DNA of 64,000 nucleotides. Origin: Pseudobacteroides sp035370245 (GTDB taxonomy: Bacteria > Bacillota > Clostridia > Acetivibrionales > DSM-2933). Below the pieces are notes generated by a model. That model did not search any database, was not told the origin of the DNA, and saw only the letters and a program-made list of their open reading frames with translations. The position numbers and the translations under genes were made by a program. The DNA lies in contig DAOOVO010000005.1 in NCBI GenBank assembly GCA_035370245.1, forward strand, positions 1 through 64,000, read 5' to 3'. Below are positions 16,867 to 26,747 of the stretch, piece by piece. Within the stretch, counting starts at the first letter, position 1. Every line of letters starts with the position of its first letter.

Positions 16867-18159
16867 ATGAGTTTTAAGTCTGAGGCATTTTTAAAAAGTG
16901 AATTTGGTATTGATGAGAGTGTTTTAAGAATATCAAATATGGCAGAAAAGGAAATTGAGAATCTGTTTAAATCTATAGAATCGGTAAGAGAATACAACCA
17001 GCTTAAGGTTATTAAAGCTATGCAGTCCAACAAAGTTAGTGATTCTCATTTTGGAGGAACCACCGGCTACGGTTATGATGATAGAGGAAGGGAAGTTTTA
17101 GATTCGGTATATGCTCATGTTTTTAGAGCTGAGGACGCACTTGTTAGGCATAATATTGTTTCGGGAACACAGGCACTTGCCGTATGTTTGTTCGGTAATT
17201 TAAGGCCCGGTGATGAACTTTTATGTATAACAGGAAAACCTTACGATACATTGGAAGAGGTTATAGGAATAAGAGGAGAAGGCGGTGGCTCTCTAAAGGA
17301 GTTTGGAATAACGTATAATCAGGTTGATTTGCTGCCTGATGGGGATATCGATATGGAGGGTATAAAGGCGGCGATTTCCAATAAGACAAGGATGGTTCTG
17401 ATTCAACGCTCAAGAGGATATAGCTGGAGAAGTTCAATTAAACTTGATAATATGGAAAAGGTAATCAGCTTTATTAAGGCATTGAAGAGTGATATAATAG
17501 TTATGGTTGACAACTGTTATGGCGAGTTTGTAGAGGAGAAGGAACCAACCGAGGTAGGGGCCGATATAGTTGCCGGTTCTCTTATAAAAAATCCCGGAGG
17601 GGGATTGGCACCTACGGGCGGATATATTGTCGGTAAAAAGGAATATGTTGAAAAAGCGGCTTATAGGCTTACATGTCCGGGACTTGGAAAGCATGTGGGA
17701 TCAACATTGGGACATAACAGGATTTTATTCCAGGGTCTTTTTATGGCACCCCATGTAGTTGCAGAAAGCTTAAAAGGAGCCGTATATTGTGCTGAAATGA
17801 TGAGAAGGATTGGAATGGTATCATCACCTGGTCCTGAGGAAAAAAGGGGAGATATAATCCAAGCAATCAGGTTTAATGATGCAGAAAGCCTTATAGCTTT
17901 TTGTCAAGGCATTCAAAAAGGCTCTCCTGTTGATGCTTTTGTTACACCTCAGCCATGGGACATGCCGGGATATGATTCTCCTGTTATTATGGCGGCCGGC
18001 ACTTTTATACAGGGAGCATCAATTGAATTGAGTGCCGATGCACCCATAAAGGAACCTTACATAGCATATATGCAGGGCGGGCTTGTATATGAGCATGTTA
18101 AGCTTGGAGTAATTATGGCAGTGCAGAAGCTTCTTGAACTTGGCATTGTTAAAATATAG
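16867..18159 (+). CDS. Methionine gamma-lyase family / aluminium-resistance family PLP protein
   Basis: A 430-aa fold-type I PLP enzyme of the family annotated as YnbB or aluminium resistance protein, probably a cysteine/methionine-type lyase. Features are FGGTTGYGYDDRGRE and HNIVSGTQALA near the N-terminus, and the PLP lysine in AGSLIKNPGGG (K241 from ATG 16867). An in-frame GTG at 16858 would add three residues. In many Firmicutes this gene lies next to miaA/hfq; here it precedes the division gene cluster. The substrate is uncertain. Confidence 0.88.
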   Translation: MSFKSEAFLKSEFGIDESVLRISNMAEKEIENLFKSIESVREYNQLKVIKAMQSNKVSDSHFGGTTGYGYDDRGREVLDSVYAHVFRAEDALVRHNIVSGTQALAVCLFGNLRPGDELLCITGKPYDTLEEVIGIRGEGGGSLKEFGITYNQVDLLPDGDIDMEGIKAAISNKTRMVLIQRSRGYSWRSSIKLDNMEKVISFIKALKSDIIVMVDNCYGEFVEEKEPTEVGADIVAGSLIKNPGGGLAPTGGYIVGKKEYVEKAAYRLTCPGLGKHVGSTLGHNRILFQGLFMAPHVVAESLKGAVYCAEMMRRIGMVSSPGPEEKRGDIIQAIRFNDAESLIAFCQGIQKGSPVDAFVTPQPWDMPGYDSPVIMAAGTFIQGASIELSADAPIKEPYIAYMQGGLVYEHVKLGVIMAVQKLLELGIVKI

Positions 18160-18228
18160 ATTATGCTGAAAATAATAGATTTTACATTAGCGGTTTAAGA
18201 ATGATATTTGTCAAAATGGAGGTGGATT

Positions 18229-19485
18229 ATGCAGGAAGGAGATAAAAAAAAGGGTATTAAGCTTGGTGCCCTGATGATTTTTTTGTTTTTACTCATGTAT
18301 ATTCCATCACTGTTTCACTGGATTTACGGTAAGGATATTCCTACGGATATTATAAGGTCAGGTATTGTTGAGGATTCATTTAATGTTGATGGTTTTATAA
18401 TAAGGGATGAGGAGCTTATAGAGTCGCCTTTTGAGGGTAAATATATACCTGAAGTTGGTGAGGGAGAGAAAGTACCTGCTAAATGTAAGGTTGCAACTAT
18501 TTTAAAGGGTACATCTGCAAAAGATCTGGAGAAACTTTCCGAGCTTGACTCAAAAATTCTCCAACTGCAGAAAGACAAGAGCGAAAAGGAAGGGTTGTTC
18601 TCTCAGGATCTAATAAAACTTGAAAATAACATCTCCGAGAAGGTTGTTTCTATAGCTGTAGCCTGCAATGAAAACAATTATGATAAGTTGGAAGATGTAA
18701 GACATGAAATTGATGATATTATCCATAAAAGGGCCGAAATTTTAGGCAGCATGGGTACTTCCGACAGCGAAATAGATGCATTGAAGCTTCAAAGGAATAA
18801 TTTACAGGCACAGATTAATAGCGGTACCAAACAAATATACGGTAACTCGCCGGGTATAATTTCATACAATATCGATGGATTTGAGCAATTGTTTAACCCA
18901 AAGGATATTGGCAGTATAAAAGCCGATGATATTATTGAGCTTTCCAAAAAAGAAATAAAACCATTGGTGAATGTGGGGAATGTAGAGATAAATAAGCCCT
19001 TTGCAAAGATTATAAAGGGCATTTACATGTATATAGTCGTTGCTATGGACAAGAAAAAAGCGGATATGCTATACTTAGGTAATAATGTTAATATAAGGAT
19101 AAATGATATCAATAAGGTGGTAAATGCTGTTCCTACAAGTATTTCAGATCCTGTTGGAGACTACTGTACTGTTGTATTTAAGACGGACAAAGCACTTAGC
19201 GATACCACGTTTTTAAGAAAAATCAATATTGATGTTATCAAAAATTCATATGAAGGCCTTGAGGTATCTAATAAAAGTCTTTTTGATATAAGTCCTGACG
19301 GCAAAAAAGCTAAAATTGTACTTGTAAAGGTTAATGAGGCAAGCATTAGAAATGTCAGGATTGTTGGAAGGAATGGGGAGTTTGCCATTATAACCAGTGA
19401 TGATAAGGATAAACAAGTCAGCCTTTATGATATTTATGTTATAAATCCGACAAACATTAAAGAAGGGCAGCTGATAATAAAATGA
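18229..19485 (+). CDS. HlyD-family membrane-fusion-like protein
   Basis: A 418-aa protein with one N-terminal transmembrane helix (about 10-30), an N-terminal lipoyl-like beta segment (DGFIIRDEELI to GEKVPAKCKVATI), a central helical hairpin region (about 100-200) and a C-terminal beta part. This matches the HlyD-type adaptors routinely found upstream of the yggS-sepF-yggT-ylmH cluster in Clostridia. No transporter partner is encoded nearby, so a true efflux role is unproven. The start is ATG 18229 behind GGAGGTGG; its stop overlaps the yggS start (ATGA). Confidence 0.8.
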   Translation: MQEGDKKKGIKLGALMIFLFLLMYIPSLFHWIYGKDIPTDIIRSGIVEDSFNVDGFIIRDEELIESPFEGKYIPEVGEGEKVPAKCKVATILKGTSAKDLEKLSELDSKILQLQKDKSEKEGLFSQDLIKLENNISEKVVSIAVACNENNYDKLEDVRHEIDDIIHKRAEILGSMGTSDSEIDALKLQRNNLQAQINSGTKQIYGNSPGIISYNIDGFEQLFNPKDIGSIKADDIIELSKKEIKPLVNVGNVEINKPFAKIIKGIYMYIVVAMDKKKADMLYLGNNVNIRINDINKVVNAVPTSISDPVGDYCTVVFKTDKALSDTTFLRKINIDVIKNSYEGLEVSNKSLFDISPDGKKAKIVLVKVNEASIRNVRIVGRNGEFAIITSDDKDKQVSLYDIYVINPTNIKEGQLIIK

Positions 19486-20180
19486 CAGGGGAATTTGATT
19501 ATATAAAAAGAAATATTGAAGAGGTCAGAAGAAGGGTAGCTTTAGCAGCACAAAGAGCAGGAAGGAATCCTCAAGATATTAAAATAATTGCAGTGACAAA
19601 AACAGTTCCTGTAGAAAAAATAAATTGTGCAATTGATGAGGGACTTAATATTTTAGGTGAAAATAGGGTTCAGGAATTGTGTGAAAAGTACGATAATGTT
19701 AATAGGGATTGTAAATGGGATCTTATTGGACATTTACAAACTAATAAAGTTAAATATATAGTTGATAAGGTAAACCTTATTCACTCTGTGGACAGGTTGG
19801 AACTGGTGCAGGAGATACAAAAGAGAGCCGAAAAGGCAGGAAGGATTTTAGATATTCTTGTCCAGGTCAACGTTGCAGAGGAAGAAAGCAAATTCGGTTT
19901 ATCCATAAATGAGGTGAAAAGTTTCCTGAAAGAGATCAATAAATTTGATGCAGTTAAGGTAAAAGGGCTCATGACAATAGCACCGTTTTTACAAAATATT
20001 GAAGAAGTAAGACCTGTTTTCAGGGAATTATATAAAATATTTGTTGACATACGTGAAGAAAATATTGATAATATAGATATGGAGCTTTTATCTATGGGCA
20101 TGAGTAACGATTTTGAAGCAGCTATTGAGGAGGGAGCCAATATAGTTAGAATCGGTACGGCCATATTTGGTAAAAGATAA
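19482..20180 (+). CDS. YggS/PROSC-family pyridoxal phosphate homeostasis protein
   Basis: A 232-aa PLP-binding TIM-barrel protein that buffers PLP and influences amino acid and B6 homeostasis. The PLP lysine is K40 in IIAVTKTV. Other family stretches are LGENRVQEL, WDLIGHLQTNKVKY, FGLS and LSMGMSNDFEAAIEEGANIVRIGTAIFG. It overlaps the preceding gene by four bases and opens the conserved ylmE-to-divIVA order. Confidence 0.95.
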   Translation: MTGEFDYIKRNIEEVRRRVALAAQRAGRNPQDIKIIAVTKTVPVEKINCAIDEGLNILGENRVQELCEKYDNVNRDCKWDLIGHLQTNKVKYIVDKVNLIHSVDRLELVQEIQKRAEKAGRILDILVQVNVAEEESKFGLSINEVKSFLKEINKFDAVKVKGLMTIAPFLQNIEEVRPVFRELYKIFVDIREENIDNIDMELLSMGMSNDFEAAIEEGANIVRIGTAIFGKR

Positions 20181-20318
20181 TTCTATGTTGAGCGACGATT
20201 AAATAATTAAATATAATTTAACATAATGAAAATATAAATCAATGTATTTTAGCATTTGGCAGAGCATATATTGATTGTGTTTTAATGTCAAAGGTTAAAA
20301 ATAAGTTGATTTTATATA

Positions 20319-20353
20319 AATTACAAATGATTTTTTACATAATTACAAATGAT
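20319..20353 (+). repeat. Two 13-bp direct repeats before sepF
   Basis: AATTACAAATGAT occurs at 20319-20331 and at 20341-20353, start-to-start spacing 22 bases (about two helical turns), 20 bases ahead of the sepF start. They may be a tandem binding site. Confidence 0.5.
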
Positions 20354-20372
20354 AAAACAGGAGGAAAAAACC

Positions 20373-20825
20373 ATGGCTAAATTGTTAAACAAAGTTCTTA
20401 ATTTTGTTGGATGGGAAGCCGAAGAGGAAGATGAACTGCTTGATGAAAAGGAATACGAAAAGGAAGAAATTGAGCAGCCTCAGTTTTTTAATTCCGGCAG
20501 GAAAGCCCAGCAAAACAAAGTCGTAAACATCCATTCTACATCACAGTACAAGCTTGTTGTTATGCAGCCTGAAAATTTTGAAGATGCACAAAATATTGGA
20601 GACCATCTTAAAAACAAAAAGCCTATAGTTGTTAATTTGGAAGGTCTTGAAAAGGAAAGTGCACGCAGGGTTGTGGACTTCTTAAGCGGTGCTGTATATG
20701 CTTTAGACGGCAGCATACAAAGGGTATCTTCAAATATCTTTATAATAGCACCTAACAATGTTGATATAATGGCCGATTTTAAAGAAGAACTTAGAAATAA
20801 GGGCGTATTTTCCTGGGCAAAATAA
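20373..20825 (+). CDS. sepF: Cell division protein SepF
   Basis: SepF binds FtsZ and the membrane to organise the septal ring. The 150-aa product has a short N-terminal amphipathic membrane-targeting helix (MAKLLNKVLNFVGW), an acidic linker and the conserved C-terminal domain (about 63-148: VVNLEGLEKESARRVVDFLSGAVYALDGSIQRVSSNIFIIAPNNV). The start is ATG 20373 behind AGGAGGAAAAAA. It lies between yggS and yggT, the standard Firmicute order. Confidence 0.95.
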   Translation: MAKLLNKVLNFVGWEAEEEDELLDEKEYEKEEIEQPQFFNSGRKAQQNKVVNIHSTSQYKLVVMQPENFEDAQNIGDHLKNKKPIVVNLEGLEKESARRVVDFLSGAVYALDGSIQRVSSNIFIIAPNNVDIMADFKEELRNKGVFSWAK

Positions 20826-20837
20826 TGGAGGCTTCTG

Positions 20838-21140
20838 ATGCAGCTTTTTAATGTAATAGGTATGGCAATAATAATAGTACTGCAAATTTTGAAGTATGCT
20901 GTTATCTTAAGAGCTTTGCTTTCATTTTTGCCAATTAGTCAGGATAATAAGTTTGTTGATATATTGTATCAGATAACAGAGCCGGTTCTGGCTCCAATAA
21001 AGGCATTTTTAGGAAGGACTGAATGGGGGAGAAATTCAATGATTGATATATCCCCTATTATTGCCATTGTATTGATATGGATATTAGCTTCATTTGTGTC
21101 TTCCATATTTGGGGTACAGGCAATTTCGTCGATAATATAG
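20838..21140 (+). CDS. YggT family membrane protein
   Basis: A 100-aa protein with two transmembrane segments (about 6-32 and 72-95) and the family motif YQITEPVLAPIKAFLGR. Members (YlmG in Bacillus) are linked to cell division and envelope organisation by position rather than known chemistry. It starts 12 bases after sepF behind GGAGG and ends 3 bases before the ylmH-like gene. Confidence 0.9.
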   Translation: MQLFNVIGMAIIIVLQILKYAVILRALLSFLPISQDNKFVDILYQITEPVLAPIKAFLGRTEWGRNSMIDISPIIAIVLIWILASFVSSIFGVQAISSII

Positions 21141-21143
21141 TTT

Positions 21144-21938
21144 ATGATTAACAGAGAAGCAATATTAAAAAAAATTACTGGAATAGATGACAAAATATTT
21201 GTATCTAAAATAATAGATAAAGCCGTAAAGGCTCAAAATTCACATTGTATAACAAGTACGGATTTTTTAGATCCATACCAGTCTAATATTATCAAAAAGT
21301 CAATTGCAGCCGGTTCACAGGTCAATTGCGTCTTTTATGGCGGATACTCTGGGGCAGAACGGGAGATTGTCATTTTCTGCCCGCAAGGCATGTCACTGTC
21401 AGATTTTCAAAGCTTCGAATACCCACTGAAAATTATTGAGGTTAAAACTAAGAGCCGCGTAACTCTCACTCATCGTGATTTTTTAGGTTCATTGATGGGA
21501 TTAGGTATTAAAAGAGAAAAAATTGGAGATATTTTATTGGAAGATGATATTTGCAGGATAATAGTTATCGATGAAATAGCAGAGTACTTGGAATACAATC
21601 TTTTAAAAGTCGGTAATGCAAATGTGGAAGTGACTTTGAGAGATGTTGGTGATATCCAGTTCAAGGGCCCAAGCTTTCGTGAGATCAAAGCAACAGTAGC
21701 CTCATTAAGGCTTGACTGTGTAGCTAGTTCGGGCTTTGGAATTTCCAGAAGCAAGATCGGGGAATTCATAAAAGCCGAAAAGGTTTCTTTGAATTGGGAA
21801 AAGACCACCAGCCTTACAAAACAGGTAAGTGAAGGCGATACTATATCAATAAGAGGAAAGGGAAGACTGATTGTTGACAAGATAGGTGCTATGACAAAAA
21901 AAGGAAGGATAAGCATTACCCTGCTAAAGTATTTGTAA
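21144..21938 (+). CDS. YlmH-like S4-domain RNA-binding protein
   Basis: A 264-aa protein whose N-terminal two thirds match the YlmH family (FLDPYQSNIIKKSI, YGGYSGAEREIVIF, THRDFLGSLMGLGIKREKIGDILL). A C-terminal S4 RNA-binding domain (about 186-245, LRLDCVASSGFGISRSKIGEFIKAEKVSLN) follows. YlmH relatives act on stalled ribosomes or rRNA. It sits in the conserved sepF-yggT-ylmH-divIVA order. Confidence 0.93.
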   Translation: MINREAILKKITGIDDKIFVSKIIDKAVKAQNSHCITSTDFLDPYQSNIIKKSIAAGSQVNCVFYGGYSGAEREIVIFCPQGMSLSDFQSFEYPLKIIEVKTKSRVTLTHRDFLGSLMGLGIKREKIGDILLEDDICRIIVIDEIAEYLEYNLLKVGNANVEVTLRDVGDIQFKGPSFREIKATVASLRLDCVASSGFGISRSKIGEFIKAEKVSLNWEKTTSLTKQVSEGDTISIRGKGRLIVDKIGAMTKKGRISITLLKYL

Positions 21939-21952
21939 GGAGGTTATTGCGG

Positions 21953-22420
21953 ATGAATTATACTCCAAATGAACTAAAGAACATTACCTTTGGCAAAAGC
22001 TTGGTGAGGGGTTATAACGAACTTGAGGTCGATGAAACCTTTGATAAAATTATCGAGGATTATAGTGGTCTTATACATGAAAATATGGAGCTTAAAGATA
22101 AGCTCAATGTTTTGAATGAAAATGTGATGCACTATAAAAAGATAGAAGAGTCATTGCAAAGCACACTTCTTATAGCACAGCAGACTGCGGAGGAAATAAA
22201 GAGAAATGCATATGAAAAGGCTGAAAATATATGCAAGGAAGCTGAGCTGAAAGCGCAAAAGCTTATAGAAAGTGCCAATGAACAGGTTATTCGCATAAAA
22301 TACGAATATGAGGAAACAAGAAAAAAGCTTCAGATTTATAAAAGCAGGGCTGAGGCTATGCTTCAATCACAGATGGAAATGCTGAAACAGACTGCTGAGA
22401 TTGAAGATGAAATTTCTTGA
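21953..22420 (+). CDS. divIVA: DivIVA-domain cell division/polarity protein
   Basis: A 155-aa coiled-coil protein. The DivIVA N-terminal domain is clear (TPNELKNITFGKSLVRGYNELEVDETFDKIIEDY), followed by coiled coil from about residue 45 to the end. DivIVA senses curved membrane at septa and poles and recruits division or sporulation factors. It is shorter than B. subtilis DivIVA (164 aa) only at the tail. The start is ATG 21953 behind AAGGAGG. Confidence 0.92.
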   Translation: MNYTPNELKNITFGKSLVRGYNELEVDETFDKIIEDYSGLIHENMELKDKLNVLNENVMHYKKIEESLQSTLLIAQQTAEEIKRNAYEKAENICKEAELKAQKLIESANEQVIRIKYEYEETRKKLQIYKSRAEAMLQSQMEMLKQTAEIEDEIS

Positions 22421-22449
22421 CATCTGGTGATGATAGGATGTATAATACA

Positions 22450-22722
22450 AAAAAATACTTTTTAAAGACTATGACTGGAAAGAGTAAAAAGCTATACCCT
22501 CAAAGAGAGCAGAGTTTGGTGGGAGTCTGCAGGGTTAACTTTTGAAAATCATCCATGAGTTGCATCCTGAAACATCAAATGTCATATATGAGTAAGGAGT
22601 GCCGGTAAAAGCCGTTATTTTAACAAGTGATTGCTATATTTATAAGTTTATAGCAATAATTTGGGTGGAACCGCGTGAGTAAATTACCCTCTCGTCCCTT
22701 ATAAGGATTGAGAGGGTTTATT
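22450..22722 (+). promoter_or_regulatory. Isoleucine T-box leader controlling ileS
   Basis: The T-box core GGGTGGAACCGCG (22663-22675) is present, and the terminator is ACCCTCTC (22686-22693) with GAGAGGGT (22710-22717) followed by T-rich sequence. Upstream, stem I pairs AAAAGCTATACCCT with AGGGTTAACTTTT and contains the AAAGAGAG element. The specifier is probably ATC (22548-22550, with a second ATC next to it), an isoleucine codon consistent with ileS downstream. Uncharged tRNA-Ile would favour the antiterminator. The 336-base gap from divIVA to ileS is filled by this element. Confidence 0.93.
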
Positions 22723-22756
22723 ATTTGTATATAAAATTTATTGGAGGCGAGTTAGT

Positions 22757-25546
22757 ATGTCAGTTGACTATGGAAAAACACTAAATCTACCACAAACCAA
22801 TTTTTCTATGAGGGCAAATCTTCCCCAGAAGGAGCCTGATATATTGAAAAAGTGGGAAGAGATGGATATTTATCATAAGCAGTTGAAAAAGAATGCAGGA
22901 AAGCCTAAGTTTATTCTTCATGATGGACCTCCTTATGCAAATGGAGGAATACATTTAGGGACATCTCTGAATAAGATATTGAAGGACATAGTTGTAAAGT
23001 ATTACAGCATGACAGGTTACGAGACGCCATATATTCCAGGTTGGGATACCCATGGCCTTCCCATTGAGCAAAGGGCTATTAAAGAATTAGGCTTAAAAAG
23101 GCATGAAGTTGGCCCTGTTAAGTTCAGACAGGCATGTAAGGGATTTGCATTAAAATATCTGGATTTGCAAAGGAATGCATTTAAGAGACTGGGTGTTAGA
23201 GGAGATTGGGAAAACCCATATATTACTTTAAAGCCTGAGTATGAAGCAAAGCAGATTGAGGTTTTTGGTGATATGGCAAAGAAGGGGTATATATATAAAG
23301 GATTAAGACCTGTTTATTGGTGCCCCGATTGTGAGACAGCATTGGCAGAAGCTGAAATTGAGTATGCTGAGGACACTACAGTTTCCATATATGTGAAGTT
23401 CCCTGTAAAGGATGATAAAGGTGTTATAAAAAATGCTATCGGTACTACAGACAATGTATACTTTGTTATATGGACAACTACAACATGGACTTTGCCGGGC
23501 AATTTGGCCATCTGTTTGAATGCTGATTTTGAGTATGGAATTGTAAAGGTTGGAAATGAATATTATGTAGTGGCAGTGGATCTTGTTGAAAATGTTATGA
23601 AAGCTGCTGGCATAGAAAATTATGAAATCGTTGCAAAGCTTATGGGAAGCGATGTTGAAGGAGTTTTGTGTTCACATCCTTTCCTTGATAGATACTCAAT
23701 TGTCATATTAGGAGATCATGTAACTCTAGAAGCAGGTACAGGATGCGTTCATACTGCTCCTGGACATGGTGCCGAGGACTTCCAGGTATGTCAGAAATAT
23801 AAGATCCCTGTTATAGTACCTGTTGATGATAAGGGCTATTTGACTTCAGAAGCAGGTAAATTTGCAGGCCTTTACTATGAAAAATCCAATGCTGCCATCA
23901 TAGAAGAGCTTAAAGGCTTAAATCTTCTTCTTGCATCGGAAAAAATAGTTCACCAATATCCACATTGCTGGAGATGCAAGGATCCTATAATATTCAGGGC
24001 TACAGAGCAGTGGTTTGCTTCAGTTGAAGGATTTAGAAATGAAGCTTTGGAAAAAATAAAGGGTGTAAGATGGATACCTGAATGGGGCGAAGAGAGAATA
24101 ACCAATATGGTTAGAGACAGAGGCGACTGGTGTATCTCAAGACAGAGAATCTGGGGTGTGCCTATTCCCATATTCTATTGTAAGGATTGCGGCCAGGAGC
24201 TTATAAATGATGAGTCAATTGCTGCAGTCGCAGCACTCTTTAAAGAAAAAGGCTCTGACTCATGGTATGAAGTTGATTCTAAAGACATATTACCAGCTGG
24301 GACAAAATGTAAATGCGGCTGTTCTGAATTTGAAAAGGAAAATGATATAATGGACGTATGGTTTGATTCCGGTTCAAGCCATGCAGCAGTTCTTGAAACA
24401 AGAGATGACTTAAGGTCTCCGGCAGATATGTATCTTGAAGGAAGTGACCAGCACAGAGGTTGGTTCCAATCATCCCTTCTGACTTCTGTTGCTACCAGAG
24501 GAGAAGCACCTTTTAAGACAGTTCTTACTCATGGTTATGTTGTTGACGGACAGGGAAGAAAGATGTCAAAGTCATTAGGAAACGGTATAGATCCCGAGGA
24601 TGTAATAAAGGAATATGGCGCTGATATTCTAAGGCTTTGGGTGGCATCTTCTGATTATAAAACCGATATAAGAATTTCTAAAGAAATATTGAAGCAGCTT
24701 TCGGAAGTGTACAGGAAGATTAGAAATACCAGCAGATATATATTGGGTAACATATATGATTTTAATCCAGACACCGATATGGTAAAATATGAAGATTTAG
24801 AAGAGCTTGACAGGTGGGCGCTTATGAGACTTTCACAGCTTATCAGGAAGGTTGATGAAGCTTATGGCTCCTATGAATTCCATATGATGTTCCATGCAAT
24901 TCATAACTTCTGTGTTGTGGATATGAGTAATTTCTATCTTGACGTTATAAAAGACAGACTTTACACATCTAAAGCAGACAGTAAAGAAAGAAGAGCGGCT
25001 CAGAGTGTAATGTATGAGGTACTTGATTCTCTTGTTAGAATGCTTGCTCCTGTATTGGCATTTACTTCAGAAGAAATATGGCAGCATATGCCTCATAAAA
25101 AAGACGATGATAAAGAGAGCATACAGCTTAACAACTGGCCTGAAATTAATGAAAAGTATCTTGACAGCAAACTTGAAGAGAAATGGGATAAAATATTAGA
25201 CCTTAGATCCGATGTATCTAAAGCACTTGAGATAGCAAGAACTGACAAAATAATAGGGCTTTCTTTGAATGCTAAGGTTATAGTTTATGCAGATGAAAAG
25301 ACATACGATTTTATAAAAAGCATTGAAGATAAACTGGCAACAATATTCATTACATCAGGCTTTGAGCTTAAGAAAGCCGATGAGGTACCATCTAATGCAC
25401 AAAAAGGAGAATACATGGATGGAATATGGGTAGTGGTTGTTCCTGCTGATGGTGAAAAATGTGAAAGATGCTGGATGCAAAGTGAAAGTGTAGGTAAGAA
25501 TGAAGAGCATCCCACACTTTGCGAAAGATGCTGCTCTGTCCTGTAA
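22757..25546 (+). CDS. ileS: Isoleucyl-tRNA synthetase
   Basis: A class I aminoacyl-tRNA synthetase that charges tRNA-Ile. The 929-aa product has the HIGH-like motif GGIHLGTSLNK, the KMSKSLGN motif, an editing (CP1) domain with TTTTWTLPGN and GTGCVHTAPGHGAEDF, and a C-terminal zinc-binding region with CERCWMQ and CERCC. Length fits the bacterial type (~920-940 aa). It is controlled by the T-box leader and probably co-transcribed with aroB (42 bases downstream). Confidence 0.98.
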   Translation: MSVDYGKTLNLPQTNFSMRANLPQKEPDILKKWEEMDIYHKQLKKNAGKPKFILHDGPPYANGGIHLGTSLNKILKDIVVKYYSMTGYETPYIPGWDTHGLPIEQRAIKELGLKRHEVGPVKFRQACKGFALKYLDLQRNAFKRLGVRGDWENPYITLKPEYEAKQIEVFGDMAKKGYIYKGLRPVYWCPDCETALAEAEIEYAEDTTVSIYVKFPVKDDKGVIKNAIGTTDNVYFVIWTTTTWTLPGNLAICLNADFEYGIVKVGNEYYVVAVDLVENVMKAAGIENYEIVAKLMGSDVEGVLCSHPFLDRYSIVILGDHVTLEAGTGCVHTAPGHGAEDFQVCQKYKIPVIVPVDDKGYLTSEAGKFAGLYYEKSNAAIIEELKGLNLLLASEKIVHQYPHCWRCKDPIIFRATEQWFASVEGFRNEALEKIKGVRWIPEWGEERITNMVRDRGDWCISRQRIWGVPIPIFYCKDCGQELINDESIAAVAALFKEKGSDSWYEVDSKDILPAGTKCKCGCSEFEKENDIMDVWFDSGSSHAAVLETRDDLRSPADMYLEGSDQHRGWFQSSLLTSVATRGEAPFKTVLTHGYVVDGQGRKMSKSLGNGIDPEDVIKEYGADILRLWVASSDYKTDIRISKEILKQLSEVYRKIRNTSRYILGNIYDFNPDTDMVKYEDLEELDRWALMRLSQLIRKVDEAYGSYEFHMMFHAIHNFCVVDMSNFYLDVIKDRLYTSKADSKERRAAQSVMYEVLDSLVRMLAPVLAFTSEEIWQHMPHKKDDDKESIQLNNWPEINEKYLDSKLEEKWDKILDLRSDVSKALEIARTDKIIGLSLNAKVIVYADEKTYDFIKSIEDKLATIFITSGFELKKADEVPSNAQKGEYMDGIWVVVVPADGEKCERCWMQSESVGKNEEHPTLCERCCSVL

Positions 25547-25588
25547 GGAATGATGGCCCCAAAGTCTGCTTAAAAGAAGGTGATTGGG

Positions 25589-26668
25589 TTGATTAAAGTT
25601 AATATAGATTTGGGAGATAGAAGTTATCCCATATACATTACAACTGATTACAGTAATTTGGCAAAAAGCATGTCCTTGGCCAAATTAAACGGCAAGATTG
25701 CTCTTATAACCGATAATAATGTGGATAAAGCCCAGGGCGAAGCCTGCATCAAGGCGTTGGAGTCAAATGGACTTAATGTATACAAATATGTCATTGAAGC
25801 CGGCGAGAAAAGTAAGAACCTGGATACTATTAAGGATATCTATAAGTTCCTGATAGATAACAAGTTTGAAAGAAATTCAGTGCTTTTAGCCCTTGGAGGT
25901 GGCGTAGTAGGGGACATTACAGGTTTTGCAGCCGCCACCTTCCTAAGAGGGGTTAACTTTGTACAGATTCCTACTTCACTTTTAGCACAAGCCGACAGCA
26001 GTGTTGGAGGAAAGGTCGGGGTTGATTTTGAAGGCAAGAAAAACATTGTCGGTGCTTTTTATCAGCCAAAGTTTGTATACTTGAATGTCAATACCCTTAA
26101 GACTCTTCCTGTTCGTGAAATTCAAGCCGGAATGGCAGAGGTAGTAAAGCATGGTATTATCAGGGGTAGCGAATTCTTTGATTTTATAGATTATAATGTG
26201 AGCAAGATATTCAATTTTGACGAAGATGCTCTTCAATATCTGGCCAAAGTAAACTGCACCATTAAGGGGAGCGTTGTTGAACAGGATGAAAAGGAAAGCG
26301 GATTAAGGGCAATACTTAACTTCGGTCATACTGTAGGCCATGCAATAGAGAGCGTTTATGAATTCAAGTATTTGCATGGTGAATGTGTGTCTTTGGGTAT
26401 GGTGGCTGCTTTAAAGATGGCTTGTGATATGGAAATGATAGAAGAAAGCCATATGCAAAGAGTTGTTGAGACATTGGATAAGATAGGGCTTCCCGTTAAG
26501 CTTGACCATATTGATGTGGATGAGGTATATGAAAGAATGTTTTTTGATAAAAAGGTTAAGGATAACAAGCTGACATTCATATTGCCTAAATCCATCGGTG
26601 AAGTAATTCAATGTGTTGTTGAGGATGAAGCTCTTATAAAAAAGGCTATAAGTTACTTACAGTATTAA
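25589..26668 (+). CDS. aroB: 3-Dehydroquinate synthase
   Basis: The second enzyme of the shikimate pathway, making 3-dehydroquinate from DAHP with NAD and a divalent metal. In the ~360-aa product the NAD-binding GGGVVGDITGFAAATFLRGV and the ligand stretches PTSLLAQADSSVGGKVGVD, NFGHTVGHAIES and LHGECVSLGM (metal His) are intact. The start is either GTG 25580 or TTG 25589; TTG is better placed after AAGAAGGTGA. It follows ileS and ends at a strong terminator. Confidence 0.96.
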   Translation: MIKVNIDLGDRSYPIYITTDYSNLAKSMSLAKLNGKIALITDNNVDKAQGEACIKALESNGLNVYKYVIEAGEKSKNLDTIKDIYKFLIDNKFERNSVLLALGGGVVGDITGFAAATFLRGVNFVQIPTSLLAQADSSVGGKVGVDFEGKKNIVGAFYQPKFVYLNVNTLKTLPVREIQAGMAEVVKHGIIRGSEFFDFIDYNVSKIFNFDEDALQYLAKVNCTIKGSVVEQDEKESGLRAILNFGHTVGHAIESVYEFKYLHGECVSLGMVAALKMACDMEMIEESHMQRVVETLDKIGLPVKLDHIDVDEVYERMFFDKKVKDNKLTFILPKSIGEVIQCVVEDEALIKKAISYLQY

Positions 26669-26685
26669 TGTATAACAAAAAAATT

Positions 26686-26747
26686 ACTTACCCTGTGCTT
26701 TTAATTTTGCAAATGACTTAAAAAACAAGCATTAGGGTAAGTTTTTC
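26686..26747 (+). terminator. Terminator of the ileS-aroB transcript
   Basis: ACTTACCCT (26686-26694) pairs exactly with AGGGTAAGT (26734-26742), with an inner GTGCTT/AAGCAT, and five T follow. Confidence 0.85.
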
